From positions 88,613-152,612 of the forward strand of contig JAIRUA010000023.1 of NCBI GenBank assembly GCA_031254645.1: 64,000 nt of DNA, in the 5' to 3' direction. Below, one piece after another: positions 42,427 through 52,095 of the stretch; within the stretch, counting starts at the first letter, position 1, and each line of letters opens with the position of its first letter. A program made the position numbers and the translations under genes. Source of the DNA: Dysgonamonadaceae bacterium. Lineage in GTDB: Bacteria > Bacteroidota > Bacteroidia > Bacteroidales > Dysgonomonadaceae. The notes under the pieces were generated by a model. The model was not told the origin of the DNA and made no database searches. It saw nothing but the letters and a program-made list of their open reading frames with translations.

Positions 42427-45400
42427 ATGAAAAAGCTATTGACATATATAACAACAGCATTTTTGTTTGTCGGTAGTACAGCTGCGCAAATGCAGTTGTA
42501 CACGCCGCCGGAATCCGAAAGGTTGGTAGAAACTATCAACACACAGTGGACGTTTAACTACTTCCCCGAAGCGGAAGCAGAACACGGCGATTACGAAAAC
42601 CCTGCGTTCGACGACTCGCAGTGGAGCGCCATCGCCGTGCCTCACACGTGGCAAACCTACGAAACTACGCGTGAACTGCATCCCTACATTCGCAACGCAT
42701 CGGCAACTGCCGACGACCCTTATTGGTGGAACGGTTGGGGCTGGTATCGAAAGCGTATTGTTATCGGAAAAGAACTTGAAGGCAAAAAAGTTGCCTTCGA
42801 GTTCGATGGCGTGCAAAAATATGCCAAAGTATATCTCAACGGCGTGTACTTGGGCGATCACAAAGGAGGCTATACAGCTTTTTATATGGATGCTACCGAT
42901 GCTGTGAAGTTTGGCGAAGAAAATATTTTGGTGCTTGCCGTGCACAACGCGATTAACGACAGATACCGCATCGCACCGATGAATGCAGGTAACTGGGTAT
43001 CGTATGGTGGAATTACGCGCGATGTTCGTATTGTTGTTACCGACAGGTTGAATGTACCGTATCAGGGCACGTATGAGCACGAAGGCGGAGTGTTTATCAC
43101 CACTCCGAAGGTTAGCACAGAGGAAGCAATTATCAATGTGAAAAGTTACGTGCAAAACTTGCACCAACGGTCTAAAAATGCAAGAATTGTTACCGTCATT
43201 ACCGATTCCGAAGGTAAAGTTATTGAAAGAATGGAGTCTCGAAAAAGAATCAGACCGGGTGAAATTGTAGAATTTGACCAAACAACTAAGCCGGTGAGAA
43301 ATCCCAACTTATGGCACGTCAGAGCACCCTACATTTACAACGCCTACGTTGAAGTGTACGATGGTAATCGATTGACAGACGTGTTTCATAGCCCTTTCGG
43401 GATTCGCTCCATTGATTGGGATTTCGACCAAAGACGTCTTATCCTCAATGGACAAATTACGCAACTGCACGGTACCAATCGCCACGAGGAGTACATTTGG
43501 TTGGGGCAAGCGTTTCCAAAATGGATAGAAGAACGTGATTTATTGGATATAGCAAACGGATTGGAAATGAACTTTATGCGTGCTGCGCATTATCCTAACG
43601 TACAATCGGTATATTATTTCATGGACAATCACGGCATTGCCATTACTATGGAAGTGCCCAACATTAAAAACCAAGATTTTTGTCCTATAGTTCAGGAGCA
43701 AAATCTTCGTGCAATGATCCGTCGCCACCGTAACCATCCCTCTGTTATTATGTGGAGTATGGGGAACGAAACTGACCGTCCGGTTGATGGACGTATCGCG
43801 TGGGAAGAAGACCAAACGCGAATTCTCACAGTGCGTCAGCCCTACAGCGATTTGTATAATCCGGAATACGTCAAACATACCGACGAACAGTTGCCTTTGG
43901 AAAGTTTCCTGCGTTGCACCATTCGCGGATGGTACGATAGAGATGACGGTTTAACGCCTACCAATAGGAACGTAGAGCCTGAGGATTTGCAATGGACAGG
44001 AACAGAACATTGGCAATACCTGAGATCCATTGCCGGGGATTGGATAGACGATCAGCCCGGTGGAGTTTCCGGACAAAAAATGATAATTTCCGAGTTCAAT
44101 GGCGCGGTGTGGCTCTATGCTGACCACGGAGCAGACCGTGAGTATGTGAATGCTCCCGTCAAGCACGTCAATCCAAAAGGTTGGGTTGATAGTTGGCGTA
44201 CACCCAAGTATGTATATTATCTGTGGCAGGCAAATTTTGCCAAAACGCCGATGATACACGTACAACCGCACTTTTGGCGCAGTGATTTTTTGGGACAGAG
44301 AAGAACATTTTACGTAACCTCAAATTGTGAAGAAGTAGAGCTGTTTGTAAATGACGTGAGTAAAGGCAAGCAAAGACCAACAAAAGAAGAAAATTTTAGT
44401 CTCAGATTCACCGATATTTTGGTAGAAGAAGGAGCTATTGAAGTAGTAGGAATGAATAATGGTGTTCGCGTTGCCAACAACAAAGTGATAATGGCAGGAG
44501 AGCCGGCAAGAGTTACCATTGAACCTATACATCCTCACACGATGATGGCAAGTCTTGACAACATCGGCGAGTTTAGAGTAGGTATTGTTGATCAACACGG
44601 AGTGCATATTTACGGTGCAAACAATACGTTGAGGTTTCAGGTAGAAGGTCCCGCCACGTTGGTTGGCACCAATATTTACATCAGCGACCGCGACAAGTAC
44701 GAAGAATACGAGGGGACGATGTACATCGACGCGCCCGTAACCGTTCTTATTCGCGCCACAGGTGAGCCGGGCAATGTAACTGTAACCGCAACAGCCGTAG
44801 GTTTAACGCCGGCAAGTGCAACCGTTGAAGTATTGCCATACGTGTACACCGTTGTGCCGGGTATAGAACAGCCGAAACTGAATCCGGAAGGTCGCAAGCC
44901 GGTACAAATAAACACTTTACAGGCAAACATCATCAGAGCACCGATGGAAATGAATAACTACAGAGGAGAAGTATCATTTCCTATGGCTCAACAAAACGAT
45001 TATGCTGAGTTGATGCAGGAATTTATTCTGAAAGAAAATCCAACGCTCGATACATCAACCGTGGATTTCAAATACTTGATAGAATCTTTTGTAGCAATAC
45101 TCAACTCTACCACTCGCTTTACCGGCTATCGTGGTTATGTGGTTGCCGATGACTATAACTTTATTGCCAATCAGTATAACATTTCACGCGCTATCACTAG
45201 AAACATTGCATCGAAAAATTTGCCTGCGGCATACAAAGCGTTTCTAAAGGATTATTATGCCAAAGCCATTATCGGACAAGGCGTAAGTAAGAATCACTTA
45301 GCCGAGAATGAGTTGATAGACAATCTTCCTCAAGATGGCGGCATAGTTGTGTTTACCGGCAGCGAGTTTGCCGATGAGAATATAAAACGCATCGAAGAAA

Positions 45401-45639
45401 CCGATGTGGCAAAGATACTTGACGAGGTTTACCCCGAAGCAAGAAGTTGGAGTAACAATGAGAGAACTAGAGCCCTTAGACTCATCGCGCGCATCAATCC
45501 TACGGTAACGCACCAAAGTGTACGCGACAGGAGTACGAGAACACGTACCAGCGTCTATGTGGCGGAGCCCAACAGTATTGTGTTTATACCAACTATGGAA
45601 GAACTCAGAAACCATTCATTCCCAAGTAGAGAAATTTAG
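42427..45639 (+). CDS. glycoside hydrolase family 2 (beta-galactosidase-like)
   Basis: A 1070-residue secreted enzyme with a signal peptide (about 1-20, GSTAAQ). Order: sugar-binding domain (about 35-215, FNYFPEAEAEHGDYENPAFDD, WWNGWGWYRKR), Ig-like domain (about 220-345), TIM barrel (about 350-660) with the acid/base Glu448 in WSMGNET and the nucleophile Glu556 in ISEFNG, then DUF4982/Big-4-like beta domains (about 665-830) and a C-terminal region of about 240 residues (alpha-rich) that I do not recognise. Likely removes beta-linked galactose or a related sugar from side chains. A paralogue starts at 61663. Confidence 0.9.
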   Translation: MKKLLTYITTAFLFVGSTAAQMQLYTPPESERLVETINTQWTFNYFPEAEAEHGDYENPAFDDSQWSAIAVPHTWQTYETTRELHPYIRNASATADDPYWWNGWGWYRKRIVIGKELEGKKVAFEFDGVQKYAKVYLNGVYLGDHKGGYTAFYMDATDAVKFGEENILVLAVHNAINDRYRIAPMNAGNWVSYGGITRDVRIVVTDRLNVPYQGTYEHEGGVFITTPKVSTEEAIINVKSYVQNLHQRSKNARIVTVITDSEGKVIERMESRKRIRPGEIVEFDQTTKPVRNPNLWHVRAPYIYNAYVEVYDGNRLTDVFHSPFGIRSIDWDFDQRRLILNGQITQLHGTNRHEEYIWLGQAFPKWIEERDLLDIANGLEMNFMRAAHYPNVQSVYYFMDNHGIAITMEVPNIKNQDFCPIVQEQNLRAMIRRHRNHPSVIMWSMGNETDRPVDGRIAWEEDQTRILTVRQPYSDLYNPEYVKHTDEQLPLESFLRCTIRGWYDRDDGLTPTNRNVEPEDLQWTGTEHWQYLRSIAGDWIDDQPGGVSGQKMIISEFNGAVWLYADHGADREYVNAPVKHVNPKGWVDSWRTPKYVYYLWQANFAKTPMIHVQPHFWRSDFLGQRRTFYVTSNCEEVELFVNDVSKGKQRPTKEENFSLRFTDILVEEGAIEVVGMNNGVRVANNKVIMAGEPARVTIEPIHPHTMMASLDNIGEFRVGIVDQHGVHIYGANNTLRFQVEGPATLVGTNIYISDRDKYEEYEGTMYIDAPVTVLIRATGEPGNVTVTATAVGLTPASATVEVLPYVYTVVPGIEQPKLNPEGRKPVQINTLQANIIRAPMEMNNYRGEVSFPMAQQNDYAELMQEFILKENPTLDTSTVDFKYLIESFVAILNSTTRFTGYRGYVVADDYNFIANQYNISRAITRNIASKNLPAAYKAFLKDYYAKAIIGQGVSKNHLAENELIDNLPQDGGIVVFTGSEFADENIKRIEETDVAKILDEVYPEARSWSNNERTRALRLIARINPTVTHQSVRDRSTRTRTSVYVAEPNSIVFIPTMEELRNHSFPSREI

Positions 45640-45668
45640 ATAAAAAAATCTTTTAACAAAGAATAATT

Positions 45669-48600
45669 ATGAGAATAAAAAAACAAATCAAACAAGGAAC
45701 AAAATTCACTTTGTTGTGGAGTATTATGATGATTCTGCTATTCTCTTTTTCCGGACGCGGTTTTGCGGCGGAAAATCGGATAGATGCGATGAATGATATT
45801 CAGCAACAGGGGCGAGTTGTAACAGGGAATATTACCGACATTAGCGGTGAACCCCTTATCGGTGTAACTGTGATTGAAGCGGGAACTACTAACGGAGTCG
45901 TTACAAACTTTGACGGAGACTTCTCAATCACACTTACCACTCCAAACCCTCAACTAAACATTTCGTACATCGGATACACAACGGAAACAATCACTGTTGG
46001 TGATAGAAGTGTTATAAACGTTGTGTTGGAGGAAGAATCGAGTTTACTCGATGAATTAGTAGTTGTTGCTTACGGTACCGTATCGCGTGCACATTTTTCG
46101 GGTGCCGCCGAAGTAATTAGCGAGCGACAACTAATGCAGACACCTACTGCCAACCTTGCGCAAGCTTTGCAAGGACAAGCAGCCGGTTTGATGGTTACCA
46201 ACACATCAGGTGCGCCGGGATCTGATGTAAATATAACCATCAGAGGGATAGGCTCTATCAATGCAAACACCGATCCGTTGATACTCATTGATAATGTACC
46301 GTCAACAATGAGCGAATTTACGGCAATTGCACCAAGCGATGTTACATCGGTTACTGTACTGAAAGATGCTGCATCAACTGCCCTTTACGGCTCGCGTGCG
46401 GCAAATGGTGTAATTTTGGTAACTACTCGTGCCGGACAAAGGGGCGAAATGCGAATTAGTTTCTCCGGAAATTATTCGGTTGTGCAAATTCAAAATATGC
46501 CTAGATTTATGGACGGACCGCAATTTGCTCAATTTACTAATATGGCGGCTCGGCACGGAAAAGTAAACGACCTGCCGTTTAAAGGCAATATTGATGAGGT
46601 GCCAACACGTGATCTTTTAGGGATGATGATACGAAACGGACTAATGTACCAAGGCAATTTACAAATTTCGGGCGGAAGCGATAATGTTACCTATCTGGTT
46701 TCGACAAACTATCGCTATCATCAGGGTTTGATGCCAAACAGTAATACGTCGCGCGTAGGACTCAGGGCAAATATTACCGCTGATTTGACGCCGAAGTTGC
46801 ATTTTACTTTCAACACGACTGCTACCCGCGAAGAAAGACAACGAATGGCAGGCGGCGAAAATGGCGCCATATTCCGTTTGAGCAACATGACACCTATCGG
46901 CATCATAGCGCCCGGAACAACAATGAACGATACCGGATATTTTATTGATCCTGAAACAGGCGATTGGACACACGTGTCAGACGTTGTGCCGCAAATGATG
47001 TCACAGCAGCTATTCACCAAACCTTTCAATTATTCTGCCACTGCGTCCTTGACTTATACGCCAATAAAGGGACTTACACTTACTTCACGTGGAAACGTTG
47101 CGTATCGTGATACACAAGCATTCGAATATGTACCCAAAATGTTGCAAACAAATACTAACAATGCAACAGCAGCGAATAGACAATGGGCGCATAGAGGCTC
47201 AAGTACAAGAATATATTGGTTGGTCGAAAATTTTGCTAATTACAGTCTGGATTTAAATGACAAAATGCATCGTTTCAGATTTATGTTAGGGCAATCGGCA
47301 GAAAAAACAGTTACGGAAGGCTTCGGTGTAACCACTTCTAACTTTCCACACGACTATTTCTGGTGGCACAACTTGAGTGCAGCACAAAATCCTATTGCAT
47401 CCGGCGACATTAGCACATCCACCGGTTTCAAAACAATGGCTTCGTTTTGGGGAAATACGTCTTACACGCTACTGGAAAAATATACGATTGATGCCACCCT
47501 TCGTGCCGACGGCAGTTCGCGTTTTGGTTCGCACTCAAAATGGGGATATTTCCCATCAGTAGGTTTAAGATGGAACGCACTGCAAGAAGAGTTTATCCAA
47601 AACATCAACAGTTTTTCGCGTCTCGGCGTGCGTGCCAGTTGGGGTTTAACCGGAAACGACGGTATTTCGCAAGGAACATCAAGAAATACCATTGCCAGTG
47701 GGGATGCTATCATCAATGATGAATATGTATCGACGTCGGTATGGAATCAGATAGGAAATGAAAGCATCAGATGGGAGAAAAACGAAATGTATAACGTGGG
47801 AGTAGAAACAGGTTTTTTCAGAAACGCTATCTTGTTTAATGTAGATTTGTATCAGCGGAGAACGAGCGATCTTCTTTATAATTTCCAATTACCGCACACC
47901 ACCGGTTTTAATCAAATAATGTCAAACGTTGGTAAGGTTGAAAACAAAGGTATCGAACTATCGCTTACAACCAGAAATATTGATACGCGCAATTTCCGTT
48001 GGACAACTACTGCGAATGTTTCGTTCAACAAAAACACCGTACTTAGTCTTGGCGAAAACGAATGGATACAAGCCCATTCGAGCAACAACCAAATCTCGCG
48101 ACTGGTAGTGGGTCAACCTATGGCTGTTTTTGTCGGTTATCGCACATCGGTATGGCAAAGTTGGGATGAAATATTTAGTGTATCGGGCTCGCCAGCAGAT
48201 TATAATATAGCGGGCGCAAATCCTAATACTTCTATTACACCCGGATCTATACGCTATTGGGGTATCGGCGAAAATGGCAAATTAAGTGAAAGCGCTCCCG
48301 ATGATTATGTAATATTGGGTCAAAACGTGCCAAAAGGCTTTGCTAGTTTTTCCAACACGTTTACATATAAGGGTCTTGCATTAACAGCTTTTTTCACCGG
48401 TGCTTGGGGTAACAAGATTATGAATGTGAACGCTTCGCGCTTGCTACGCTTAGACACAGGTAATAACTCATATACTAGAGCTTTTGAAGCTTATCGTGGT
48501 ATGGACGTATTGAATGGCGATATCGGCTTTGCCGGAAACTTCGGTGCACCAAACTGGTCAGCAAACGTAACCGGCTCAGACTCGGGACTTTCACGGGTAT

Positions 48601-48923
48601 CTCCGATAACCAGCCTTGCTCAAAATGCAGCAGTACCGCATGATTATTGGTTAGAAGACGGTGCATTTTTGCGATTGCAATCGCTTTCATTAGCCTATAC
48701 TGTTCCAGGAAATATAACCCAAAAACTAGGTTTGAGACAAATACAAATTACAGGTACTGCCTCAAACGTATGGACTTTGACACGATACAGCGGAATGGAC
48801 CCCGAAATGGCGAGCAACCATGGTATGGGAGGCGGATTTGCCGGTAATACACGTATGGGTTGGGATACAGATGCCTATCCGGCAAGTATCACTTATACTA
48901 TTGATTTAAATGTAAGATTTTAG
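45669..48923 (+). CDS. SusC-family TonB-dependent outer-membrane transporter
   Basis: A 1084-residue protein. After the signal peptide (about 1-33) comes a carboxypeptidase-regulatory-like domain (about 47-125, GNITDISGEPLIGVTVIEAG), a TonB box-like stretch (LLDELVVVAYG), the plug (about 140-260, LQGQAAGLMVTNTSGAPGSD) and the 22-strand barrel. It imports oligosaccharides across the outer membrane, driven by TonB-ExbB-ExbD. No STN domain, so no direct anti-sigma signalling is expected. The partner SusD follows after 22 bases. Confidence 0.96.
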   Translation: MRIKKQIKQGTKFTLLWSIMMILLFSFSGRGFAAENRIDAMNDIQQQGRVVTGNITDISGEPLIGVTVIEAGTTNGVVTNFDGDFSITLTTPNPQLNISYIGYTTETITVGDRSVINVVLEEESSLLDELVVVAYGTVSRAHFSGAAEVISERQLMQTPTANLAQALQGQAAGLMVTNTSGAPGSDVNITIRGIGSINANTDPLILIDNVPSTMSEFTAIAPSDVTSVTVLKDAASTALYGSRAANGVILVTTRAGQRGEMRISFSGNYSVVQIQNMPRFMDGPQFAQFTNMAARHGKVNDLPFKGNIDEVPTRDLLGMMIRNGLMYQGNLQISGGSDNVTYLVSTNYRYHQGLMPNSNTSRVGLRANITADLTPKLHFTFNTTATREERQRMAGGENGAIFRLSNMTPIGIIAPGTTMNDTGYFIDPETGDWTHVSDVVPQMMSQQLFTKPFNYSATASLTYTPIKGLTLTSRGNVAYRDTQAFEYVPKMLQTNTNNATAANRQWAHRGSSTRIYWLVENFANYSLDLNDKMHRFRFMLGQSAEKTVTEGFGVTTSNFPHDYFWWHNLSAAQNPIASGDISTSTGFKTMASFWGNTSYTLLEKYTIDATLRADGSSRFGSHSKWGYFPSVGLRWNALQEEFIQNINSFSRLGVRASWGLTGNDGISQGTSRNTIASGDAIINDEYVSTSVWNQIGNESIRWEKNEMYNVGVETGFFRNAILFNVDLYQRRTSDLLYNFQLPHTTGFNQIMSNVGKVENKGIELSLTTRNIDTRNFRWTTTANVSFNKNTVLSLGENEWIQAHSSNNQISRLVVGQPMAVFVGYRTSVWQSWDEIFSVSGSPADYNIAGANPNTSITPGSIRYWGIGENGKLSESAPDDYVILGQNVPKGFASFSNTFTYKGLALTAFFTGAWGNKIMNVNASRLLRLDTGNNSYTRAFEAYRGMDVLNGDIGFAGNFGAPNWSANVTGSDSGLSRVSPITSLAQNAAVPHDYWLEDGAFLRLQSLSLAYTVPGNITQKLGLRQIQITGTASNVWTLTRYSGMDPEMASNHGMGGGFAGNTRMGWDTDAYPASITYTIDLNVRF

Positions 48924-48945
48924 AAACGACAAAAAATAAGAAATT

Positions 48946-50907
48946 ATGAAGTTTAAAAAAATAATCATAGTCATTTTAGCTATTGTTACATTCAGTAAAT
49001 GCGCTGATTTTCTTGCTGAAGACTTGAACAACAGGATCGTTCTCGAGGAATATTTTCAACACAGATTTGAGGCTGTTAGTTTTTTATATTCCGGTTTAGA
49101 AAGTATGACCTCGGTCTTTTTCGGAACAAATTATTTGCATACTTTTGAGTTGGCGTCCGACCAAATATATTTTACCGGTAGAGATCAAAATCACCGGAAT
49201 ATGAACATCTTGAGCGTTCAAAACAGTTCATCGCAGATTGCCAATGTTTGGCAAGGTTTATACCGAACCATTGCGCGTATGAATATGTTGATAGATCGCT
49301 TGGAAACATTGCCGACTTTTGAAGGTGCTCCCGAAACGCCGAGATTGATGGCTCAAGCTCGTTTTATCCGCGCCTTCTGTTATTTTCAAGCCGTTCAATT
49401 GTGGGGTCCGGTACCTATCACCCCTGTGTATCATCACGTTTCGGGCAATATACATCCCAGTAGAAGCTCGGTGGCAGATGTGTACACTTATATTATTGAC
49501 GACCTGTTGTTTGGATTAGAAGGAGTAGATGGAGAGGGTGTTACTTTCCTGCGCGATTTTGATATTAACAACGATGGGGGCAAGATAATGCCCGATAGAG
49601 TAATATTTCGTTATCCCAGCGACCCTGCAACTGCAGGACAATCCTTTTGGTTACCTATTTCAAAGGGTGCTGCGCAACTTTTGTTGGCAAAGGTTTATTT
49701 GACTCGTAACGAATCGGGTGACCATAATTCGGCAGAAGCTTTAGTGGACGGAATGATTGTAAATCCGCTTTATCGCTTGATGCCTAATTATGAAGATTTG
49801 TTCCAGACCGACAGAAAAAGGGCGCCGAATCGCGCACGTGAAGTTTTGTTTGAAATAGAAGCATCCTTTGCAGATGCTATATACAATGGTACGCACCGTG
49901 AGGTAGCGCCAAACTCTAATTCACCGATGAAACCCGCTACTATAAGTGTGCCTACGATTGAAAATGGTCTTATTGTCATTAGAGATAATGTGCCTACGGT
50001 TCATAACGAATTAGTCTTGGCAGGTACTGCGTCCGGTTTTGGCAGATGGGTTCCAACAGAACATTTTTTACTCTCTTTCAACCCTTTGAGAGACAGACGT
50101 TACTGGTGGATGTATCAATTTGTAAACGCAACGGATAACTTGGAAAAACCAAGCGATGCGCCCAACTTCCGTAAGGGACACGATCACCTCGGTAATCAAA
50201 ACTTTGGTGGAGCTAATGCGGTATTGCTTCGCTTTGCCGACGTTTTTTTGATAAAAGCTGAACTTCGCGCTCGCGCCGGAGACGGAGCAGGAGTAGCGGC
50301 TGCCATGCGTCCGGTTTTGGAGCGTGCAGGATTAGGTTCATACAATTCGACCGGCAAAGACATACAGCAAATGATTGATGATGTGATTGATGAGCGTGCA
50401 AGAGAGTTTGCTCACGAAGCAGGTAATCGTTTGTTTGATATGCGCCGCGTAGGATTTAAACGCGAATTGGAGCGTGGGTTTACCGCTTGGCACCAATGGT
50501 TCGATGAGGAATTACAGATGGTGGGACAGGAAAGAGGATTGATGGTATTTATTAATCCCAAGGCAAAAGGGAATCCTGTAACGATTATGATGGTTAATCC
50601 GGTTTATCGTGCAGAATGGGATTCTGCCAGTCCGGCTTACAATCCGCCGGCTCTCGGCACACCTGAATATGATGCTTATCTTGCTTACGACCCTTCAACG
50701 CCGGCAATCATCCCGAATCCGCGACAGGATCAAACTGTGGGCGGTGACCGTTACCTGAGAATTGTACCATTTCTTAATCACACGGCAGGACAATTGCCTT
50801 ATAGAAAATTTTGGTCTGAAAGGGCAGAGTTCCACCCGATACCTATTCAGGAGGTTTTGAAGAACCCAAATCTGGATAACAGTATGCACCTGAGTAATTA
50901 CAACTAA
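48946..50907 (+). CDS. SusD/RagB-family surface glycan-binding lipoprotein
   Basis: A 653-residue lipoprotein (signal with FSKC, Cys19) with the SusD layout: N-terminal SusD-like domain (about 22-200; QARFIRAFCYFQAVQLWGPV) and C-terminal RagB domain with TPR-like helices (about 240-640; LRFADVFLIKAELRARAGDG, RAREFAHEAGNRLFDMRRVG). It covers SusC like a lid and captures the glycan. It is larger than typical SusD (about 550), with inserts near 290-360 and 520-600. Confidence 0.95.
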   Translation: MKFKKIIIVILAIVTFSKCADFLAEDLNNRIVLEEYFQHRFEAVSFLYSGLESMTSVFFGTNYLHTFELASDQIYFTGRDQNHRNMNILSVQNSSSQIANVWQGLYRTIARMNMLIDRLETLPTFEGAPETPRLMAQARFIRAFCYFQAVQLWGPVPITPVYHHVSGNIHPSRSSVADVYTYIIDDLLFGLEGVDGEGVTFLRDFDINNDGGKIMPDRVIFRYPSDPATAGQSFWLPISKGAAQLLLAKVYLTRNESGDHNSAEALVDGMIVNPLYRLMPNYEDLFQTDRKRAPNRAREVLFEIEASFADAIYNGTHREVAPNSNSPMKPATISVPTIENGLIVIRDNVPTVHNELVLAGTASGFGRWVPTEHFLLSFNPLRDRRYWWMYQFVNATDNLEKPSDAPNFRKGHDHLGNQNFGGANAVLLRFADVFLIKAELRARAGDGAGVAAAMRPVLERAGLGSYNSTGKDIQQMIDDVIDERAREFAHEAGNRLFDMRRVGFKRELERGFTAWHQWFDEELQMVGQERGLMVFINPKAKGNPVTIMMVNPVYRAEWDSASPAYNPPALGTPEYDAYLAYDPSTPAIIPNPRQDQTVGGDRYLRIVPFLNHTAGQLPYRKFWSERAEFHPIPIQEVLKNPNLDNSMHLSNYN

Positions 50908-50924
50908 TTAAAAATTAATGAAAT

Positions 50925-52064
50925 ATGAATAATAAAAGAAATCTGATTATCGCTATAATCTGCGTTTTTACGCTTTTATTTGCAGTAAGTTGTGAAAGTT
51001 TTCCCGATGGACCGGTACAAAGTCCGATACCCGATCCGGGACCTGATATTAATATAACCAACCGTGTTCCTGATCTCTCAAGCGTTATACCGGCTGCAGA
51101 TATAGCAACGATACGTCATGCCACTTTCCATATGGGTATTGATAGCGTACACATGGAAAGATTGAGAATTATCGGACTTGCCGCTTATGCTACTTCCGAC
51201 GATTGGGCAGAATATAGAGACGAAGAAAACCTTGATTGGCCTAACGGCAGAGTGGAAAATAGTGCGCTCAGAGTTGTTATGCCTAATTGGGGACCTCGTC
51301 ATCCTGTAACGCTTTCTTCATTTCGCATCATGAGAAAAGAGGTTACCGTAGAGCAATATAGACAGTTTGTGGAAGCCAATCGCGGTTTGGTATCTATGCC
51401 GCCGGAGCCATTTTGGGGCTGGGAAAAATATTACAATGCGGAAGGATTTCCACAAGGCAGACGTTTAGATTTTCCCGTTGTAGGCATCACTTGGAAAGAA
51501 GCCAATGCCTTTGCCCAATGGGTAGGTGGCAGACTACCCACCGAAGCCGAATGGGAATTTGCAGCCGGCGGTTCTACCGTTTGGTACGAAAGACCAACTT
51601 GGGGCGGAGTTACGTGGTTGTTAGAACCTAACAGTGGTTGGAATCCTCAAGATGGAGCCGGCGGTAGAGCAGCAGACTTTTTTTGGAATGTAAACTCATC
51701 GGGTGGTTTTGTTGTGCATCCCGGTGCTTTCCAAACCGGATGGGCGCCACGTCCGCCGGGTACAAGAAGAGCCGAAGCTAATCGCCCAACAATAGTGCCG
51801 GGAGTGTCAAACCGTTTCGGACTATTTGATATGGCAGGAAACGTAATGGAATGGTGTAGCGACTGGTACGGAGAAAACTATTATAGTGAAAACCGTAACG
51901 GTGTAATCGATCCGCAAGGACCGTCCTCAGCCGAAAACACTTGGAAAGTTGTAAGAGGCGGCAGTTGGTGGTCGGAGCAATACGTTTGTACAATCTACGC
52001 TAGAGGTTTCATTCCTATGGGACATCGTTCTAATGAAATAGGCTTCCGCGTAGTATGGGATTAA
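50925..52064 (+). CDS. SUMF1/FGE-fold lipoprotein in a utilization locus
   Basis: A 379-residue lipoprotein (signal ending FAVSC, Cys23) with a Pro-rich linker and a formylglycine-generating-enzyme-like domain (about 65-379): VTLSSFRIMRKEVTVEQYRQ, PVVGITWKEANAFAQWVGGR, LPTEAEWEFAAGG, GLFDMAGNVMEWCSDWYG and VVRGGSW. In true FGE two Cys follow the GGSW motif; here the first is Ser350 and only Cys355 remains, so copper-dependent oxidation is unlikely and a binding role is more probable. No sulfatase is near. It occupies the position of a surface glycan-binding protein, 17 bases after susD. Confidence 0.85.
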   Translation: MNNKRNLIIAIICVFTLLFAVSCESFPDGPVQSPIPDPGPDINITNRVPDLSSVIPAADIATIRHATFHMGIDSVHMERLRIIGLAAYATSDDWAEYRDEENLDWPNGRVENSALRVVMPNWGPRHPVTLSSFRIMRKEVTVEQYRQFVEANRGLVSMPPEPFWGWEKYYNAEGFPQGRRLDFPVVGITWKEANAFAQWVGGRLPTEAEWEFAAGGSTVWYERPTWGGVTWLLEPNSGWNPQDGAGGRAADFFWNVNSSGGFVVHPGAFQTGWAPRPPGTRRAEANRPTIVPGVSNRFGLFDMAGNVMEWCSDWYGENYYSENRNGVIDPQGPSSAENTWKVVRGGSWWSEQYVCTIYARGFIPMGHRSNEIGFRVVWD

Positions 52065-52095
52065 TAAATAAAATCAAATAAAACAAGTAAACAAT

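Noticed and set aside
42436..43281. A 281-codon open frame on the minus strand
   Set aside because: Antisense to the GH2 gene with its conserved domains; no features of its own.
50925..52064. Active sulfatase-maturing enzyme
   Set aside because: The first of the two catalytic Cys residues is Ser350, and no sulfatase is encoded in the window.
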